Shown here piece after piece: positions 9,587-18,243 of a stretch of DNA of 64,000 nt. Source of the stretch: DATJZH01 sp052146815 (lineage in GTDB: Bacteria > Actinomycetota > Actinomycetes > Streptosporangiales > Streptosporangiaceae); assembly GCA_052146815.1 (NCBI GenBank), contig JBKQMG010000197.1:1-64000 (forward strand), in the 5' to 3' direction. A program made the translations under genes and the position numbers. Position 1 is the first letter of the stretch, and each line of letters opens with the position of its first letter. The notes below the pieces were generated by a model. The model ran no database searches. It was not told the origin of the DNA and was given only the letters and a program-made list of their open reading frames with translations.

Positions 9587-10414
9587 ATGGAAACTCTTTC
9601 TGCGGAGAATGCTTCGGGGGCTCCGGCGGGGCTGGCCCGGGAGCTGCCGGGGCTTGAGGACCGCGAGCTGCTGGTACTGGTGCGGTCGCTGCCGCGGGCG
9701 GATGGCCGGCGGGCGGCGGCGTGCGAGGTGCTGGTGGCCCGGCACCGGGGGCTGGTGCGGGCGTGCGCGGCGCGGTACCGGCGCAGTCCCGAGCCGGCGG
9801 AGGACCTGATGCAGGTCGGGTACGTGGGCCTGCTGAAGGCGATCAATAATTTCGACCCGCAGGTCGGGGGGAGCCTGGCGGCGTACGCGCAGCCGTGCAT
9901 CTCGGGGGAGATCAAGCGGCATTTCCGGGATAAGCGGTGGCAGGTGCACGTGGAGCGGTCGGTGCAGGAGCTGGTGCTGGAGGTCCGCAAGGCGACCAGG
10001 GAGCTGACGCAGGAGCTGGGCCGGGGCCCCTCGGACGGTGACCTGGCCGCGCGGTGCGGGGTGAGCGAGGCGCAGATCCGGGAGGCACGGCGGGCGGACC
10101 TGGTGCTCGCGCCGGCGTCGCTGGACGCGCCGCTGTCGGACCGGCCCGACGCTGCGGGCCTGGCGGACGTGCTGGGCGAGGAGGACCCGGGCGTGGAGCA
10201 CGCCCTGGACATGCAGGCGCTGGCCGCGCACTGGGGCGAGCTGCCCCGCCGGGAGCAGAAGATCCTGCTGATGCGGTTCTACGGCGACATGACCCAGGCC
10301 CAGATCGGCGCGCAGCTGGGGATCTCCCAGATGCACGTGTCCCGGCTGCTGGCCCACGCCCTGGCCTACCTGCGGCACCGGATCCTCGACCCCGAGCCCG
10401 CCCTCGCCGCCTGA
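9587..10414 (+). CDS. SigB/SigF-type RNA polymerase sigma factor
   Basis: 275 residues from ATG 9587. Region 2 runs from about residue 45 (LVARHRGLVRACAARY, then DLMQVGYVGLLKAINNFDP). Region 3 covers ELVLEVRKATRELTQELGR, and region 4 has LPRREQKILLMRFYGDMTQ with the helix-turn-helix ISQMHVSRLLAHAL. This is the group 3 stress/sporulation type (SigB/F/G). No anti-sigma gene adjoins it. The ATPase/STAS pair at 22-24 kb is the only partner-switch-like module in the window. A hairpin terminator follows directly. Confidence 0.9.
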   Translation: METLSAENASGAPAGLARELPGLEDRELLVLVRSLPRADGRRAAACEVLVARHRGLVRACAARYRRSPEPAEDLMQVGYVGLLKAINNFDPQVGGSLAAYAQPCISGEIKRHFRDKRWQVHVERSVQELVLEVRKATRELTQELGRGPSDGDLAARCGVSEAQIREARRADLVLAPASLDAPLSDRPDAAGLADVLGEEDPGVEHALDMQALAAHWGELPRREQKILLMRFYGDMTQAQIGAQLGISQMHVSRLLAHALAYLRHRILDPEPALAA

Positions 10415-10425
10415 CCCCAAGACCA

Positions 10426-10463
10426 CCAGGCCGCCTCCCCAACCGGCACGGGAGGTGGCCTGG
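10426..10463 (+). terminator. Hairpin terminator after the sigma factor gene
   Basis: Stem CCAGGCCGCCTCCC (10426-10439) pairs with GGGAGGTGGCCTGG (10450-10463) over 14 bp with one G-U pair and a 10-base loop, starting 12 bases after the stop codon. No T-tract follows, as is common for actinobacterial I-shaped terminators. Confidence 0.7.
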
Positions 10464-10606
10464 CCCAACCACCACCACACCCCCCGGCCCACCGCGGGGG
10501 CTGCCAACAGCAAAAGGCACCCACCGTTTGGTCTCAGCAGCCTGGGTAGGGCAGTAAGCCGTGCCGTAATCGGCACGCTTATTGCTGCTGAAGGGAGCGA
10601 CGGACA

Positions 10607-10806
10607 ATGGGAAACCCGCTGAACTCCGCGACGGTGGCCTTTCTTGCCGCAGCAGAGGGAACTGAGCAGGCAGAACTGCAGCAGCCGTGGGAAGCGGTCA
10701 TCGCACAGGGCGGCCGCCCGGTGCTGGTCTCGCCGGCCCAGGGCAAGATCCAGATGTTCGAGCATCTGGACAAGGCGACACGATGCCGGTGGACGTGCAC
10801 GTCGCG
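10607..10806 (+). pseudogene. DJ-1/PfpI-family (type 1 glutamine amidotransferase-like) N-terminal fragment
   Basis: ATG 10607 follows a GAAGGGAG ribosome site. The frame reads VAFLAAAEGTEQAELQQPWE, then GGRPVLVSP and IQMFEHLDK, the N-terminal third of PfpI/YfkM-like stress proteins. After HLDK the frame must shift by one base (GDTMPVDVHVA, one G missing in the G-run near 10775). Similarity then stops at about 10805, where the 3' end of the AI-2E-family transporter begins on the other strand. The nucleophilic elbow cysteine region is lost. Confidence 0.8.
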
Positions 10807-11726
10807 GCGCCGAGCAGCACGGCGACCACGGTGACAACGGCCGGCACCTGGACCGTGCGGCCCATGATCCTGGGCACGATCAGGTAGTCTTCCGCCAGCC
10901 GGTGGGCCACGTAGAAGCCGACCGTGGCCAGAGCGACCGGAAGCGAGACGGTCAGCGCCACAAGCGAGACGATCGCGCCGCCGATAGTCGAGCCGATGAC
11001 CGGGACCAGGTCGAGCAGGGCGACCAGCAGCCCCAGCAGGACCGGGTAAGGAACGCCGAAGATGATGAGCCACAGGTAGGTGCCGATACCCGCGATGGCC
11101 GATGTCAGCAGGTTCCCCAGCATGTAGCCGCCGACCCTGGTGAAGATCTCGTCGCCGATCAGGATGACGCGGGCGCGGCGGGACTGGGGCGCGAGCCGGT
11201 AGACGAACAGCTTGACCCGGGGCAGGGCGGCGAGAAAGTAGACGGTCAGGACGATCACGATCAGCATCGATGTGGCCGCGCTGAGCACCAGCGCCCCGGC
11301 GCCGAGGACGCCGCCGATCAGCGCGCTGCCCTTGCTGGACAGCAAGCTCGTCAGGCGCTGCTGGACGTGATACCTGGCGTTGAGCCGGCCGAGCTGGGAA
11401 TTGTGATCCTGGACCGAATGCAGGTAGTGCGGCAGTTCATGGGCCAGGGCAGTGGCCTGAGCGGCCAGCGGCGGTATCGCCGAGGCAAAGAAGCTGCCGA
11501 CGATCCCCGCCACGGCCAGCAGGATCACGATCACGGCCGCCCATCTCGGCAGTTGGCGGCGGGTGAGCCAGTTCACGCCCGGATCGAGGCCCGCCGCGAT
11601 GAACAGCGCCAGCCCGATCAGCATCAGCACTGACCTCGCCCGGATGATCAGCTCGGCCAGTCCGTAGGTGACCGCTACTCCGGCGGCGGCCATCATTCCG
11701 ATGAAGAAGGGCGAGCGCCTGTTCAC
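10698..11726 (-). CDS. AI-2E-family transporter (UPF0118), C-terminus lost
   Basis: Polytopic membrane protein from ATG 11726, 342 codons as read. Hydrophobic segments include VLMLIGLALFIAAGLDPGV, WAAVIVILLAVAGIVGSFF and LLGLLVALLDLVPVIGSTIG. The last, with its GxG turn, is typical of AI-2E/PerM permeases. True similarity ends at VVTVVAVLLGAA (about 10806). The remaining 35 residues are antisense PfpI sequence, so the final helix is missing. The start overlaps the stop of the coiled-coil protein upstream (ATGA), suggesting a two-gene operon. Function in the truncated form is doubtful. Confidence 0.75.
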   Translation of the reverse strand: MNRRSPFFIGMMAAAGVAVTYGLAELIIRARSVLMLIGLALFIAAGLDPGVNWLTRRQLPRWAAVIVILLAVAGIVGSFFASAIPPLAAQATALAHELPHYLHSVQDHNSQLGRLNARYHVQQRLTSLLSSKGSALIGGVLGAGALVLSAATSMLIVIVLTVYFLAALPRVKLFVYRLAPQSRRARVILIGDEIFTRVGGYMLGNLLTSAIAGIGTYLWLIIFGVPYPVLLGLLVALLDLVPVIGSTIGGAIVSLVALTVSLPVALATVGFYVAHRLAEDYLIVPRIMGRTVQVPAVVTVVAVLLGAATCTSTGIVSPCPDARTSGSCPGPARPAPGGRPVR

Positions 11727-12094
11727 CGGCCGGCCGGGCGCCCGAGGCCGCCGGTCTCCTCAGCGATCGCGGCGGCGGCGTCCACGGCCTGCTGCATCCG
11801 GTCGGAGCCCTCTTGCACCTGGTCCGCGCCCTGGCTGACCTGGTCGGCGCCTTCGCGCAGCTCACCGGAGCTGCCGGCGTCCTGCATCTGGCCGGCGCCC
11901 CGCCGCATGCGATCAGTGCCCTCCTGGACCCGGTCGGCGCCGCTTTGCAGCTGCGCGTCGCGCCGAGCGGCCGCGTCCTCGCGGGCCTGCGCGTTCGCGT
12001 GCGCCGCCGGGTCGTCCCCCGGCCCGGTGGCGTCCTGGTGCTCAGTGCCGGCGTCCCGGTCTGCCTGCGCGCGCGTGTCGATATCGCGCGGCAT
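11723..12094 (-). CDS. Gln/Asp-rich coiled-coil protein
   Basis: 123 residues from ATG 12094 (GAGG upstream), chosen because the preceding codons look non-coding. After a hydrophilic, Ala/Asp-rich N-terminus the protein repeats a heptad-like pattern, with variants of GADQVQEGSDRMQQ occurring three to four times between about residues 50 and 105, consistent with a helical coiled coil. There is no membrane segment or signal. It overlaps the AI-2E-family transporter by four bases and was probably co-transcribed with it. No family is recognised. Confidence 0.65.
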   Translation of the reverse strand: MPRDIDTRAQADRDAGTEHQDATGPGDDPAAHANAQAREDAAARRDAQLQSGADRVQEGTDRMRRGAGQMQDAGSSGELREGADQVSQGADQVQEGSDRMQQAVDAAAAIAEETGGLGRPAGR

Positions 12095-12429
12095 TACGGC
12101 CGCCTCGGGCGGCCGCGCTGGGCGGCGACCAGAACGATGACCGGGGCACGCACGAAGGCTCCTGGGGACAATGCCGCAGCGGCGGGGGCCGGCCAAGGGG
12201 GCAGGCAGCGTCAGTCGCTGTGAACTGCCCCGCTCCGGGCATCTCACACATGCGCTCGCTGTTATGGGCTAAGGCGCTGGCCGTATCCGGCTCGGCCTGC
12301 GCAGGCATGAGCTCCCTGGCGCAGGCCGCGGCAGGGAGCTCATGCCGCGGAGCCGGGCAGCGGCCCGGGAACGCCGCTCGCCGGGTAGGCCCCTGCCAGC
12401 CCCGCGGCGGAGTCAGGAAACGGAGGACC
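12095..12429. other. Divergent intergenic region with a palindrome
   Basis: This separates the coiled-coil gene (minus) and the DUF3099 gene (plus). No coding frame looks convincing. The notable content is the 15-bp inverted repeat at 12304-12346. The ribosome site GGAGG for the plus-strand gene is at 12422-12426. Confidence 0.5.
12304..12346. repeat. 15-bp perfect inverted repeat
   Basis: GGCATGAGCTCCCTG (12304-12318) and CAGGGAGCTCATGCC (12332-12346) are exact reverse complements separated by 13 bases. The element could form a stable hairpin in either transcript or bind a dimeric protein. It lies 84 bp before the DUF3099 start, too far inside a leader to be a simple terminator of a visible gene. 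Confidence 0.75.
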
Positions 12430-12615
12430 ATGAGACGTAATCGTGCATATTTCACGCTGATGGCAGTGTGCCTCGCGCTGGTGGTCGCGGCCTGGGCCTT
12501 CGTGCGGATCTACTCGGTCACAGCCGCGGTGATCATGTCCGTGGTCGCCATGGTGATCCCGCCCCTGGCTGCCATCGTCGCCAACGCCGGCGACGAAGCC
12601 AGTCGCCGCGGCTAA
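12430..12615 (+). CDS. Small two-helix membrane protein (DUF3099-like)
   Basis: 61 residues from ATG 12430 with GGAGG seven bases upstream. The sequence MRRNRAYFTLMAVCLALVV, followed by VRIYSVTAAVIMSVVAMVIP and PLAAIVANAGDE, matches the short two-helix DUF3099 proteins of actinobacteria. The N-terminus is basic and inside; the tail is charged. Function unknown. Confidence 0.75.
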   Translation: MRRNRAYFTLMAVCLALVVAAWAFVRIYSVTAAVIMSVVAMVIPPLAAIVANAGDEASRRG

Positions 12616-12646
12616 CGCGGCAGCCGCCACCGCGGACGGCCCGGCC

Positions 12647-13024
12647 CTACCAGGCTTTGCCGGCCAGCTGACGCGCGAAAGCCAGGCCGGTTGCGGCGAT
12701 CGCGGTCTCGATCACCGCGTCCGTCAGGGGAGCCCGCCGGATGGGCCGGCTGATGGCGGCGAGCCCGACCATCGACGCGGCGTGGCTGACGTCGACGGCC
12801 GCCCCGCTCGCAAGCCAGGCTGGATCCGGGCCGGCTCCGGCCGTGAGCGCGGCCTGAAGGACATGACGGGCGCCGAGGATCCGGGCCACATTGCGGGCCC
12901 GGCCGCTGGCCGGCCGCCCGGTGCACGCCGTGATCAGCGGCCCCGGCACGGTGAGCAGCGCCAGGCCGTAGCAGGCCCGGGCGGCCTGGAAGATCTCCAG
13001 CCGCCGCGGGCTAACCGAGCTCAC
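12647..13024 (-). CDS. Conserved hypothetical protein next to an SDR
   Basis: 125 residues from a GTG at 13024 that overlaps the SDR stop (GTGA), which supports both the start and translational coupling. The sequence RRLEIFQAARACYGLALLTV, then ARILGARHVLQAALTAG and AAVDVSHAASMVGLAAI, gives four weakly hydrophobic helices. It resembles small actinobacterial membrane proteins found beside oxidoreductases. No catalytic motif is seen. Confidence 0.65.
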   Translation of the reverse strand: MSSVSPRRLEIFQAARACYGLALLTVPGPLITACTGRPASGRARNVARILGARHVLQAALTAGAGPDPAWLASGAAVDVSHAASMVGLAAISRPIRRAPLTDAVIETAIAATGLAFARQLAGKAW

Positions 13025-14028
13025 CTGGACGCGACCCGCTTTCCCGCCAGCACTGCGCCGGCGATTGCCGCCCCGGCCACGCCGAAAACCAGCCGCGGAC
13101 GCTGGTCGAGCCACACCTGCACGCTGCGGGCGTGGGACCGGTTGTCGAAGATACCGTGCGCGCCGAAGTCATGGCCGCCGGGCCCGTCGAGAGCATCCCA
13201 GAGGTTGTCCGGCCGCCCGGCCTCCACCTGCTGGTCGGTCTGCTGAGAGTTGAAGCCGGTCCGGGCCAGGTAGCGGTCGAGCAGCGCCGGGACGAACTTG
13301 TTCGCCGCGATGGTCGCGGCCGTCGTCGCGCCGACCCAGTACTGCTTCCTGGCGGGGTGATCGGCGGCGTAGAGCACGCCGCGCGCCGCGACCTCCGGGT
13401 CGTAGATCGGGGGCACCGGCTGGGGGTGGCGGGGCAGCTTGGAACGCACCCAGGAGAACTGCGGGGTGTTGACCGCGGGCACCTGCGCGATCGTGATGCA
13501 GATGCCGGAGTGGTCGTGCAGCAGCTCGCAGCGCACCGACTCGGTGAATCCGTTGATGGCGTGCTTGGCGCCGCAGTAGGCCGACTGCAGCGGGATGCTG
13601 CGGGAGCCGAGCGCCGAACCGACCTGGACGATCGTGCCCTGCTCGCGGGGCCGCATCCTGGCCAGGGCCACCATCGTGCCGTACACGAAGCCGAGGTAGG
13701 CAACCTCGGTGACCCGGCGGAACTCCTCGGGCGAGATTTCCGCGAAGGGCGCGAACACTGACGTGAAGGCGACATTGACCCAGACGTCAATGGGTCCGAA
13801 GAAGTCCTCCGCCTGCCGGGCCGCGTCTTCCAGCTGCCCGTAGTCAGACACGTCCGCCGGGATCGCCAGCGCCTTGCCGCCGGCATCCTCGACGTCTCCC
13901 GCCGCGCCGTCCAGGCCAGTCTGACCGCGGGCGATCAGGGCCACATTAGCGCCCCGCTGGCCGAAGAGCTTCGCGGTCGCGCGCCCGATGCCGGCGCTGG
14001 CGCCGGTGATTACCACTGTCTGGGTCAT
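13021..14028 (-). CDS. Short-chain dehydrogenase/reductase (SDR), membrane-anchored type
   Basis: 335 residues from ATG 14028. A classical Rossmann start VVITGASAGIGRATAKLFG binds NAD(P). The catalytic Ser lies in VQVGSALGSRSIPLQ and the YxxxK appears as YCGAKHAI. The C-terminal extension of about 80 residues beyond the SDR core ends with a hydrophobic stretch (VFGVAGAAIAGAVLAG) followed by Arg residues, a likely membrane anchor. Substrate unknown. It is translationally coupled to the small protein downstream. Confidence 0.88.
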   Translation of the reverse strand: MTQTVVITGASAGIGRATAKLFGQRGANVALIARGQTGLDGAAGDVEDAGGKALAIPADVSDYGQLEDAARQAEDFFGPIDVWVNVAFTSVFAPFAEISPEEFRRVTEVAYLGFVYGTMVALARMRPREQGTIVQVGSALGSRSIPLQSAYCGAKHAINGFTESVRCELLHDHSGICITIAQVPAVNTPQFSWVRSKLPRHPQPVPPIYDPEVAARGVLYAADHPARKQYWVGATTAATIAANKFVPALLDRYLARTGFNSQQTDQQVEAGRPDNLWDALDGPGGHDFGAHGIFDNRSHARSVQVWLDQRPRLVFGVAGAAIAGAVLAGKRVASR

Positions 14029-14076
14029 GTCATGCCCTTCTTTTTCGGGGGTCTCGGAGCTGGAGGTGATCCGGGT

Positions 14077-15866
14077 TTACTGCTCGCCCCAGGGCCGGGC
14101 CAGGCGAGCGGCGCATTCGAGCATGAGAGCGTGCACGAACGCCTGCGGGAGATTGCCTCTCATCTGACGCTCGGACACGTCATATTCCTCGGAGTACAGC
14201 CCCGGGGTCCCGCGGGCGGCCCGGGTGCGCTCGAACCACCGGGTGGCGTCCAGCTCCTCGCCCTGCTGCTGCCGGGCGAGGGCCATGTAGAAGCCGCAGA
14301 GCAGGAAGGCGCCCTCGGCCTTGCCGAGCGGGCGCTCGTCCTGGCGGAACCGGTAGGCGTAGCCGTCTTGCGTCAGCTCGGCGGCGTAGGCGCGCAGGGT
14401 CTCGGCGGTGCGGGGATCGTCGGCGGTCAGTGTGCCGCGAACCGGCGGCTGCAGCAGCGCCGCATCCAGCCGCTCGTCACCGGGAGAGCGCTGCCACCGC
14501 CCGGACGGATGCACTGCGGGCGCGGCGGTGTCCGCGAGGATGGTGTCGGCCAGCCCGGACCACTGCGTGGCCTGCGGCTGGGACGTGGCGCTGCGGGCCC
14601 CGGCGCGCAGCCCGGCTACGCACGTGAGCCGGCTGTGCGTCCACGGCTGGTTGTCGATCTCCCAGATGCCCGCGTCTGATTCCTGCCAGCGCTGGGCAAT
14701 CGCGTCCGCGGCGATCTCCGTCGCCCGCCAGCTATCGGAATCCAGCCGGTCCCGCCGGGCCGCGTCGGCGAGCAGCAGCAGCGCCTCGCCGAACGCGTCC
14801 AGCTGGAATTGCTGGTTCACCCAGTTCCCGACGAGGTCGAAGCCGCCGGGATAGCCGGGCAGCTTCAGCTCCCGCTGGTCAGGCACCGGGCCGCCATCCA
14901 CGGTGTAGGCAGGGGCAAGCTTTGGGCCCGTCGGCCAGCAGCCGCCCGGACACGAAACGCACGGCGCCGTCGAGCAGGTCGTGGCTGCCGGCGGCCGCGG
15001 CAGCCTGCCCGGCGTAGCACTGATTCCGGATCCAGGCGTACCGGTAGTCGTAATTACGGCCCTGCTCAGCCCGTTCCGGCAGGCTCGTAGTAGCCGCGGC
15101 GACCATCGCGCCGGTGGAGCTGGTCATGCCGCGCAGCACTACATGGGCCTGGCGTGCGTCGCGCGGGGCCAGCGTGTTTTCCAGAGCAGGCGCCGTCTGC
15201 TCCCACTGGGCACGGGTAGCCGGCCATAGCCGGCCGGCGCTGGCCGGCTCGTCGGGCAGCGCCTGGTCTGAAATCTCCAGCACCAGATCCCGGGTCTCGC
15301 CGGGCGGCACGGTCAGGATCATCTCCAGCCGCGACCCCTGGCCGCTGGCCCGGCGGATTCTGGCGTCGCTGGCGTCGCCGGACCAGCGCAGGTGCAGATC
15401 GCATGCCCGGCCAGTCCAGGCACCGTGGTCGTCGCGGTGCACAGAGCGCAGGCTGTGGGGGCCGAATCCGGCGCGCGGGTCGAGTGTCACCTGCACGTGC
15501 GCCGTTCCCTGCCGGGCGGCGACCTGGCGCAGCATGACCAGCCGGCCCGGCTCGGCGGGGAAGGCCAGCGCCTCACTGCACTCGATGATTCCGGTTTCGG
15601 GTGACCCAGCGGCTGTGCCAGATCAGCGTGTCTTCCTCGTAGTAGCCGCCCCAGACGAACCGGTCGGTCGGAGTGGTGGCGTAGATGCCGTCACCGCCGA
15701 TCAGCGTGGAGAACACCGCATCGCTGTGCCATTGCGGCGCGCACATCCAGACGATGTCGCCGCGCGGGCCGATCAGCGCGCCGCGCTCGCCGTCGGCGAT
15801 CAGCGCGTAGTCGCGCAGCACGTACAGCGGAAAGCGCTGAGCCCCGTGCACGGTGTCGTCGCTCAA
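14077..15866 (-). pseudogene. Glycoside hydrolase family 15 (glucoamylase/trehalase-like), two frameshifts
   Basis: Three minus-strand segments together cover a complete GH15 protein of about 600 residues: RDYALIADGERGALIGPRGD (15866-15573), RNYDYRYAWIRNQCYAGQ (15535-14879) and PGGFDLVGNWVNQQFQLDAF (14901-14077). The frame breaks at about 15595, where one surplus C sits before GIIECSEAL, and at about 14920, where one surplus A in an A-run sits before LAPAYTVDGGP. The usual WIRD active-site block reads WIRN here, another sign of relaxed selection. TTG at 15866 has an AGAAAGGCAG ribosome site. Both frameshifts could be sequencing errors; the Asp to Asn change could not be explained that way so easily. 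Confidence 0.85.
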
Positions 15867-15933
15867 CGCGCGCCTGCCTTTCTGATCCCTGGGTGCTGCC
15901 GTCAGCGGTCACTGATCAGCGGGCGGTCACTGA

Positions 15934-16539
15934 TCAGCGGCGGCGGGCTCTGCCGGTCCTGCCCGCCGGGTCTGGTCCCGCCTCGAGCAGCTCCCGGAGC
16001 CGGCCCCGGCTGCGGTGCAGCCGGGACATCACGGTGCCCAGCGGGCAGTGCATGATGCTGGCGATCTCCCGGTAGCCGAAGCCTTCGACGTCGGCGAGGT
16101 ACACGGCCATCCGGAAGTCCTCCGGCAGCTGGCGCAGGGCCTGCATCACGTCCGCGTCCGGCATGTGCGCCAGCGCGAGTTCCTCGGCCGAAGGCAGGCC
16201 GCCCGCCGTGTGCGCCTGGGCCCGGGCCAGCTGCCAGTCCTCGACGCCGGTGGTCGTCAGCAGCGGCTCGCGCTGCTTCCTGCGGTAGCTGCTGATGAAG
16301 GTATTAGTCAGGATCCGGTTGAGCCAGGCCCGGAGGTTAGTTCCGTCTTTGTACTGATGGAACGAGGCGTACGCCCTGGCGTAGGTTTCCTGAACCAGGT
16401 CCTCGGCGTCGGCCTGGTTACGAGTCAGGCGGTTCGCCGCCGAATGCAGCTGCCGGAAGTGAGCCAGCGCGTCCTCGAAGCGCTCCGCGGTCCCGTCGGC
16501 GGACCTGTCGGGCGCAGTCTGGACTGTCGCGGCGCTCAT
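15934..16539 (-). CDS. ECF RNA polymerase sigma factor, SigR/ECF12-like
   Basis: 201 residues from ATG 16539, preceded by AGGAGGAA. Region 2 reads RLTRNQADAEDLVQETYARA and NLRAWLNRILTNTFISSYRR. The block REPLLTTTGVEDWQLARAQ and region 4 LPEDFRMAVYLADVEGFGYR with GTVMSRLHRSRGRLRELLE are those of SigR/SigH, the thiol-oxidative-stress sigma factor. SigR genes are normally followed by the zinc anti-sigma RsrA. Here no such gene exists, and the next gene is the broken GH15. The leader contains a 32-bp tandem duplication that repeats the ribosome site. Confidence 0.9.
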   Translation of the reverse strand: MSAATVQTAPDRSADGTAERFEDALAHFRQLHSAANRLTRNQADAEDLVQETYARAYASFHQYKDGTNLRAWLNRILTNTFISSYRRKQREPLLTTTGVEDWQLARAQAHTAGGLPSAEELALAHMPDADVMQALRQLPEDFRMAVYLADVEGFGYREIASIMHCPLGTVMSRLHRSRGRLRELLEAGPDPAGRTGRARRR

Positions 16540-16548
16540 GGCGGCTGT

Positions 16549-16612
16549 TCCTCCTGTTCTCGGCGGCACGGCGATCCGGGTCCTCCTGTTCTCGGCGGCA
16601 CGGCGATCCGGG
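16549..16612. repeat. Perfect 32-bp tandem duplication in the sigma-factor leader
   Basis: Positions 16549-16580 and 16581-16612 are identical (each unit starts TCCTCCTGTTCTCGG). The unit contains the complement of the AGGAGGA ribosome site used by the SigR-like gene at 16539, so the transcript carries two Shine-Dalgarno copies 32 bases apart. Lack of divergence implies a recent event or an assembly artefact. Confidence 0.9.
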
Positions 16613-16757
16613 ACCTGGCGGCCGGAGATGTCACTGGCGGATCATCCGGTCAGGCGCATCCGCTACCCGGCAGCACGAAGTTCATTCGCGGTATAGCTCG
16701 ATATCACCGGATTGCCCTCGGGTGGCCCTTGGCGCCCGCTCAAGGGTGGCCGCCTGA

Positions 16758-17210
16758 TTACTCCTCGAAGACTTCTGTGACCATTTCCGAGCCGCCCGTC
16801 GGGACTCCGTTGTGCTCCACGAGGCCGGCGGACCGGGAGTCATCGTGGTGGATCTCCCATTCAGCCGGTTCCTCGCCGCCCGGCTCCGGGATGGTCGCCG
16901 GGTCTTCTTCGGCGGCGGCGGTCACCGGGTCAGGCTGCACGCTGTCCAGGGCCGCCGGGTTGAGCATGACGTAAGACGGATAGCGCTCCTCGTCGACGTG
17001 GCCGACGACAGGCCCGTCGCTGCCCTTGCGCACCACGACCCGCCGGCGCAGCCAGCCGCGCCCGCGGCGGGGCAGCAGGAGCCCGGCCACCCCGGTCGCC
17101 ATCACCACCAGGCCGGCCACCTGAAGGTTGAGCCAGCTCGGATGGCTGGTGATGGCAAAGGCGAAGATGGCGCCGATGGCAATTAACGTGAGGCTGGTCG
17201 CGGTTTTCAT
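16758..17210 (-). CDS. Two-helix membrane protein with long acidic tail (DUF6458-like)
   Basis: 150 residues from ATG 17210. TATSLTLIAIGAIFAFAIT and LQVAGLVVMATGVAGLLLP form two membrane helices, as in DUF6458 proteins. A basic RGRGWLRRR stretch and a long acidic, Pro/Glu-rich tail follow. Upstream in the same frame the sequence stays open into the enolase pseudogene, but that stretch (HLRHVEYFHDHQRIEQLLFD) belongs to the enolase and is not part of this protein. Function unknown. Confidence 0.7.
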   Translation of the reverse strand: MKTATSLTLIAIGAIFAFAITSHPSWLNLQVAGLVVMATGVAGLLLPRRGRGWLRRRVVVRKGSDGPVVGHVDEERYPSYVMLNPAALDSVQPDPVTAAAEEDPATIPEPGGEEPAEWEIHHDDSRSAGLVEHNGVPTGGSEMVTEVFEE

Positions 17211-17277
17211 GTTGCTTCCTCCGATGCGGGCGGGCCGGCGCGGCTGCGCTGGCAGGCTCTGAACCGCGCGGCGCTTG

Positions 17278-18243
17278 TCACGCCTGCCGGTACTGCTCTC
17301 GTCCGCCGTCCGCAGCTGCAATCCCAGACCCGGTCGTCCCGAGTCCGGGGTCAGCACCCCGCCGTGCGGGTCGAGCGCCCCGTCGAACAGCAGCTGCTCG
17401 ATGCGCTGATGGTCGTGGAAGTACTCGACATGGCGCAGGTGCGGCCGCGGCGGGGTGGGCGTGCAGGCTGGGCGCACAGTGCCCGGAGACCTGCATGCTG
17501 TGCGCCGCGGCGAGTGCCGCTCCGCGCAGGAACTCCGTGATGCCTCCGCAGCGGGTCACGTCCAGCTGGAGGCAGTCCACCGCGCCGCCCTCCAGCAGCC
17601 GGGCCGAGTCCGCCAGCGACCAGCTGTACTCGCCTGCCGCGACGTCCGGTGCGACCTGCAGCCGGATCGCGGCCAGGCCAGCTACGTCCTGGGAGGACAC
17701 AGGCTCCTCGAACCAGGTGACACCGTAGTCGTCGAGCTGCCGGGCTACCCGGACCGCCTGCCCGGTCGTGTAGCCGCCATTCGCGTCCACGTACAGCTCG
17801 GTATCGGGGCCAATGACCTCGCGAGCCAGCTCGACGCGCTCAAGGTCGCGGTGCTCGTTGCTGCCCCACGACCCGCCGATCTTGATCTTGACGCGCGGAA
17901 TGCGGTTCTTGTCGACCCAGCCGGACAGCTGCTCACTGGTCTGATGCTCGTCATAGCTGGTAAACCCGCCGCTGCCGTAGATGGGGACGTGCTGGCGGGC
18001 GTGTCCGAGCAGGTCGGCGACCGGGCGGCCGATCAGCCGCGCCTTGAGGTCCCAGAGCGCGATATCCACCGCCGAGATGGCCATCGCCGCGACGCCGCCG
18101 CGGCCGATGTTGCGCACAGCACGCGCCATCGACTCGGCCGCGCCGGTGGGGATGACGTAGACGGCGGCGCTGATGTCCTCGATGGCGGGGGCGTCGGCGA
18201 CCACCGGGCGCTCCCTGGGCGGTAGCTGATTCAGCTCCGGCAT
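17278..18243 (-). pseudogene. Enolase-superfamily (mandelate racemase/muconate lactonising) protein, deleted and frameshifted
   Basis: ATG 18243 follows GAGGAAGG. IEDISAAVYVIPTG is joined directly to AMAISAVDIALWDLKARLIG, so about 60 residues of the N-terminal capping domain are missing. The barrel retains RVKIKIGGSWG (catalytic KxK), VDANGGYT and WFEEPVSSQD. After MQVSGHCAPSLHAHP the frame shifts (HLRHVEYFHDHQRI continues in another frame). It shifts back near 17300 to end YRQA at 17278. With one large deletion and two indels it is not functional as read. Confidence 0.8.

Noticed and set aside
9441..10837. Minus-strand 582-codon frame over the sigma-factor gene
   Set aside because: Arg/Pro/His-rich antisense frame; only its last part (9232-9440, in a different frame) has real similarity, to a hemerythrin-protein tail.
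16549..16612. Attachment site or IS footprint
   Set aside because: Only a direct 32-bp duplication with no integrase, tRNA or inverted ends nearby; simple slippage duplication is sufficient.
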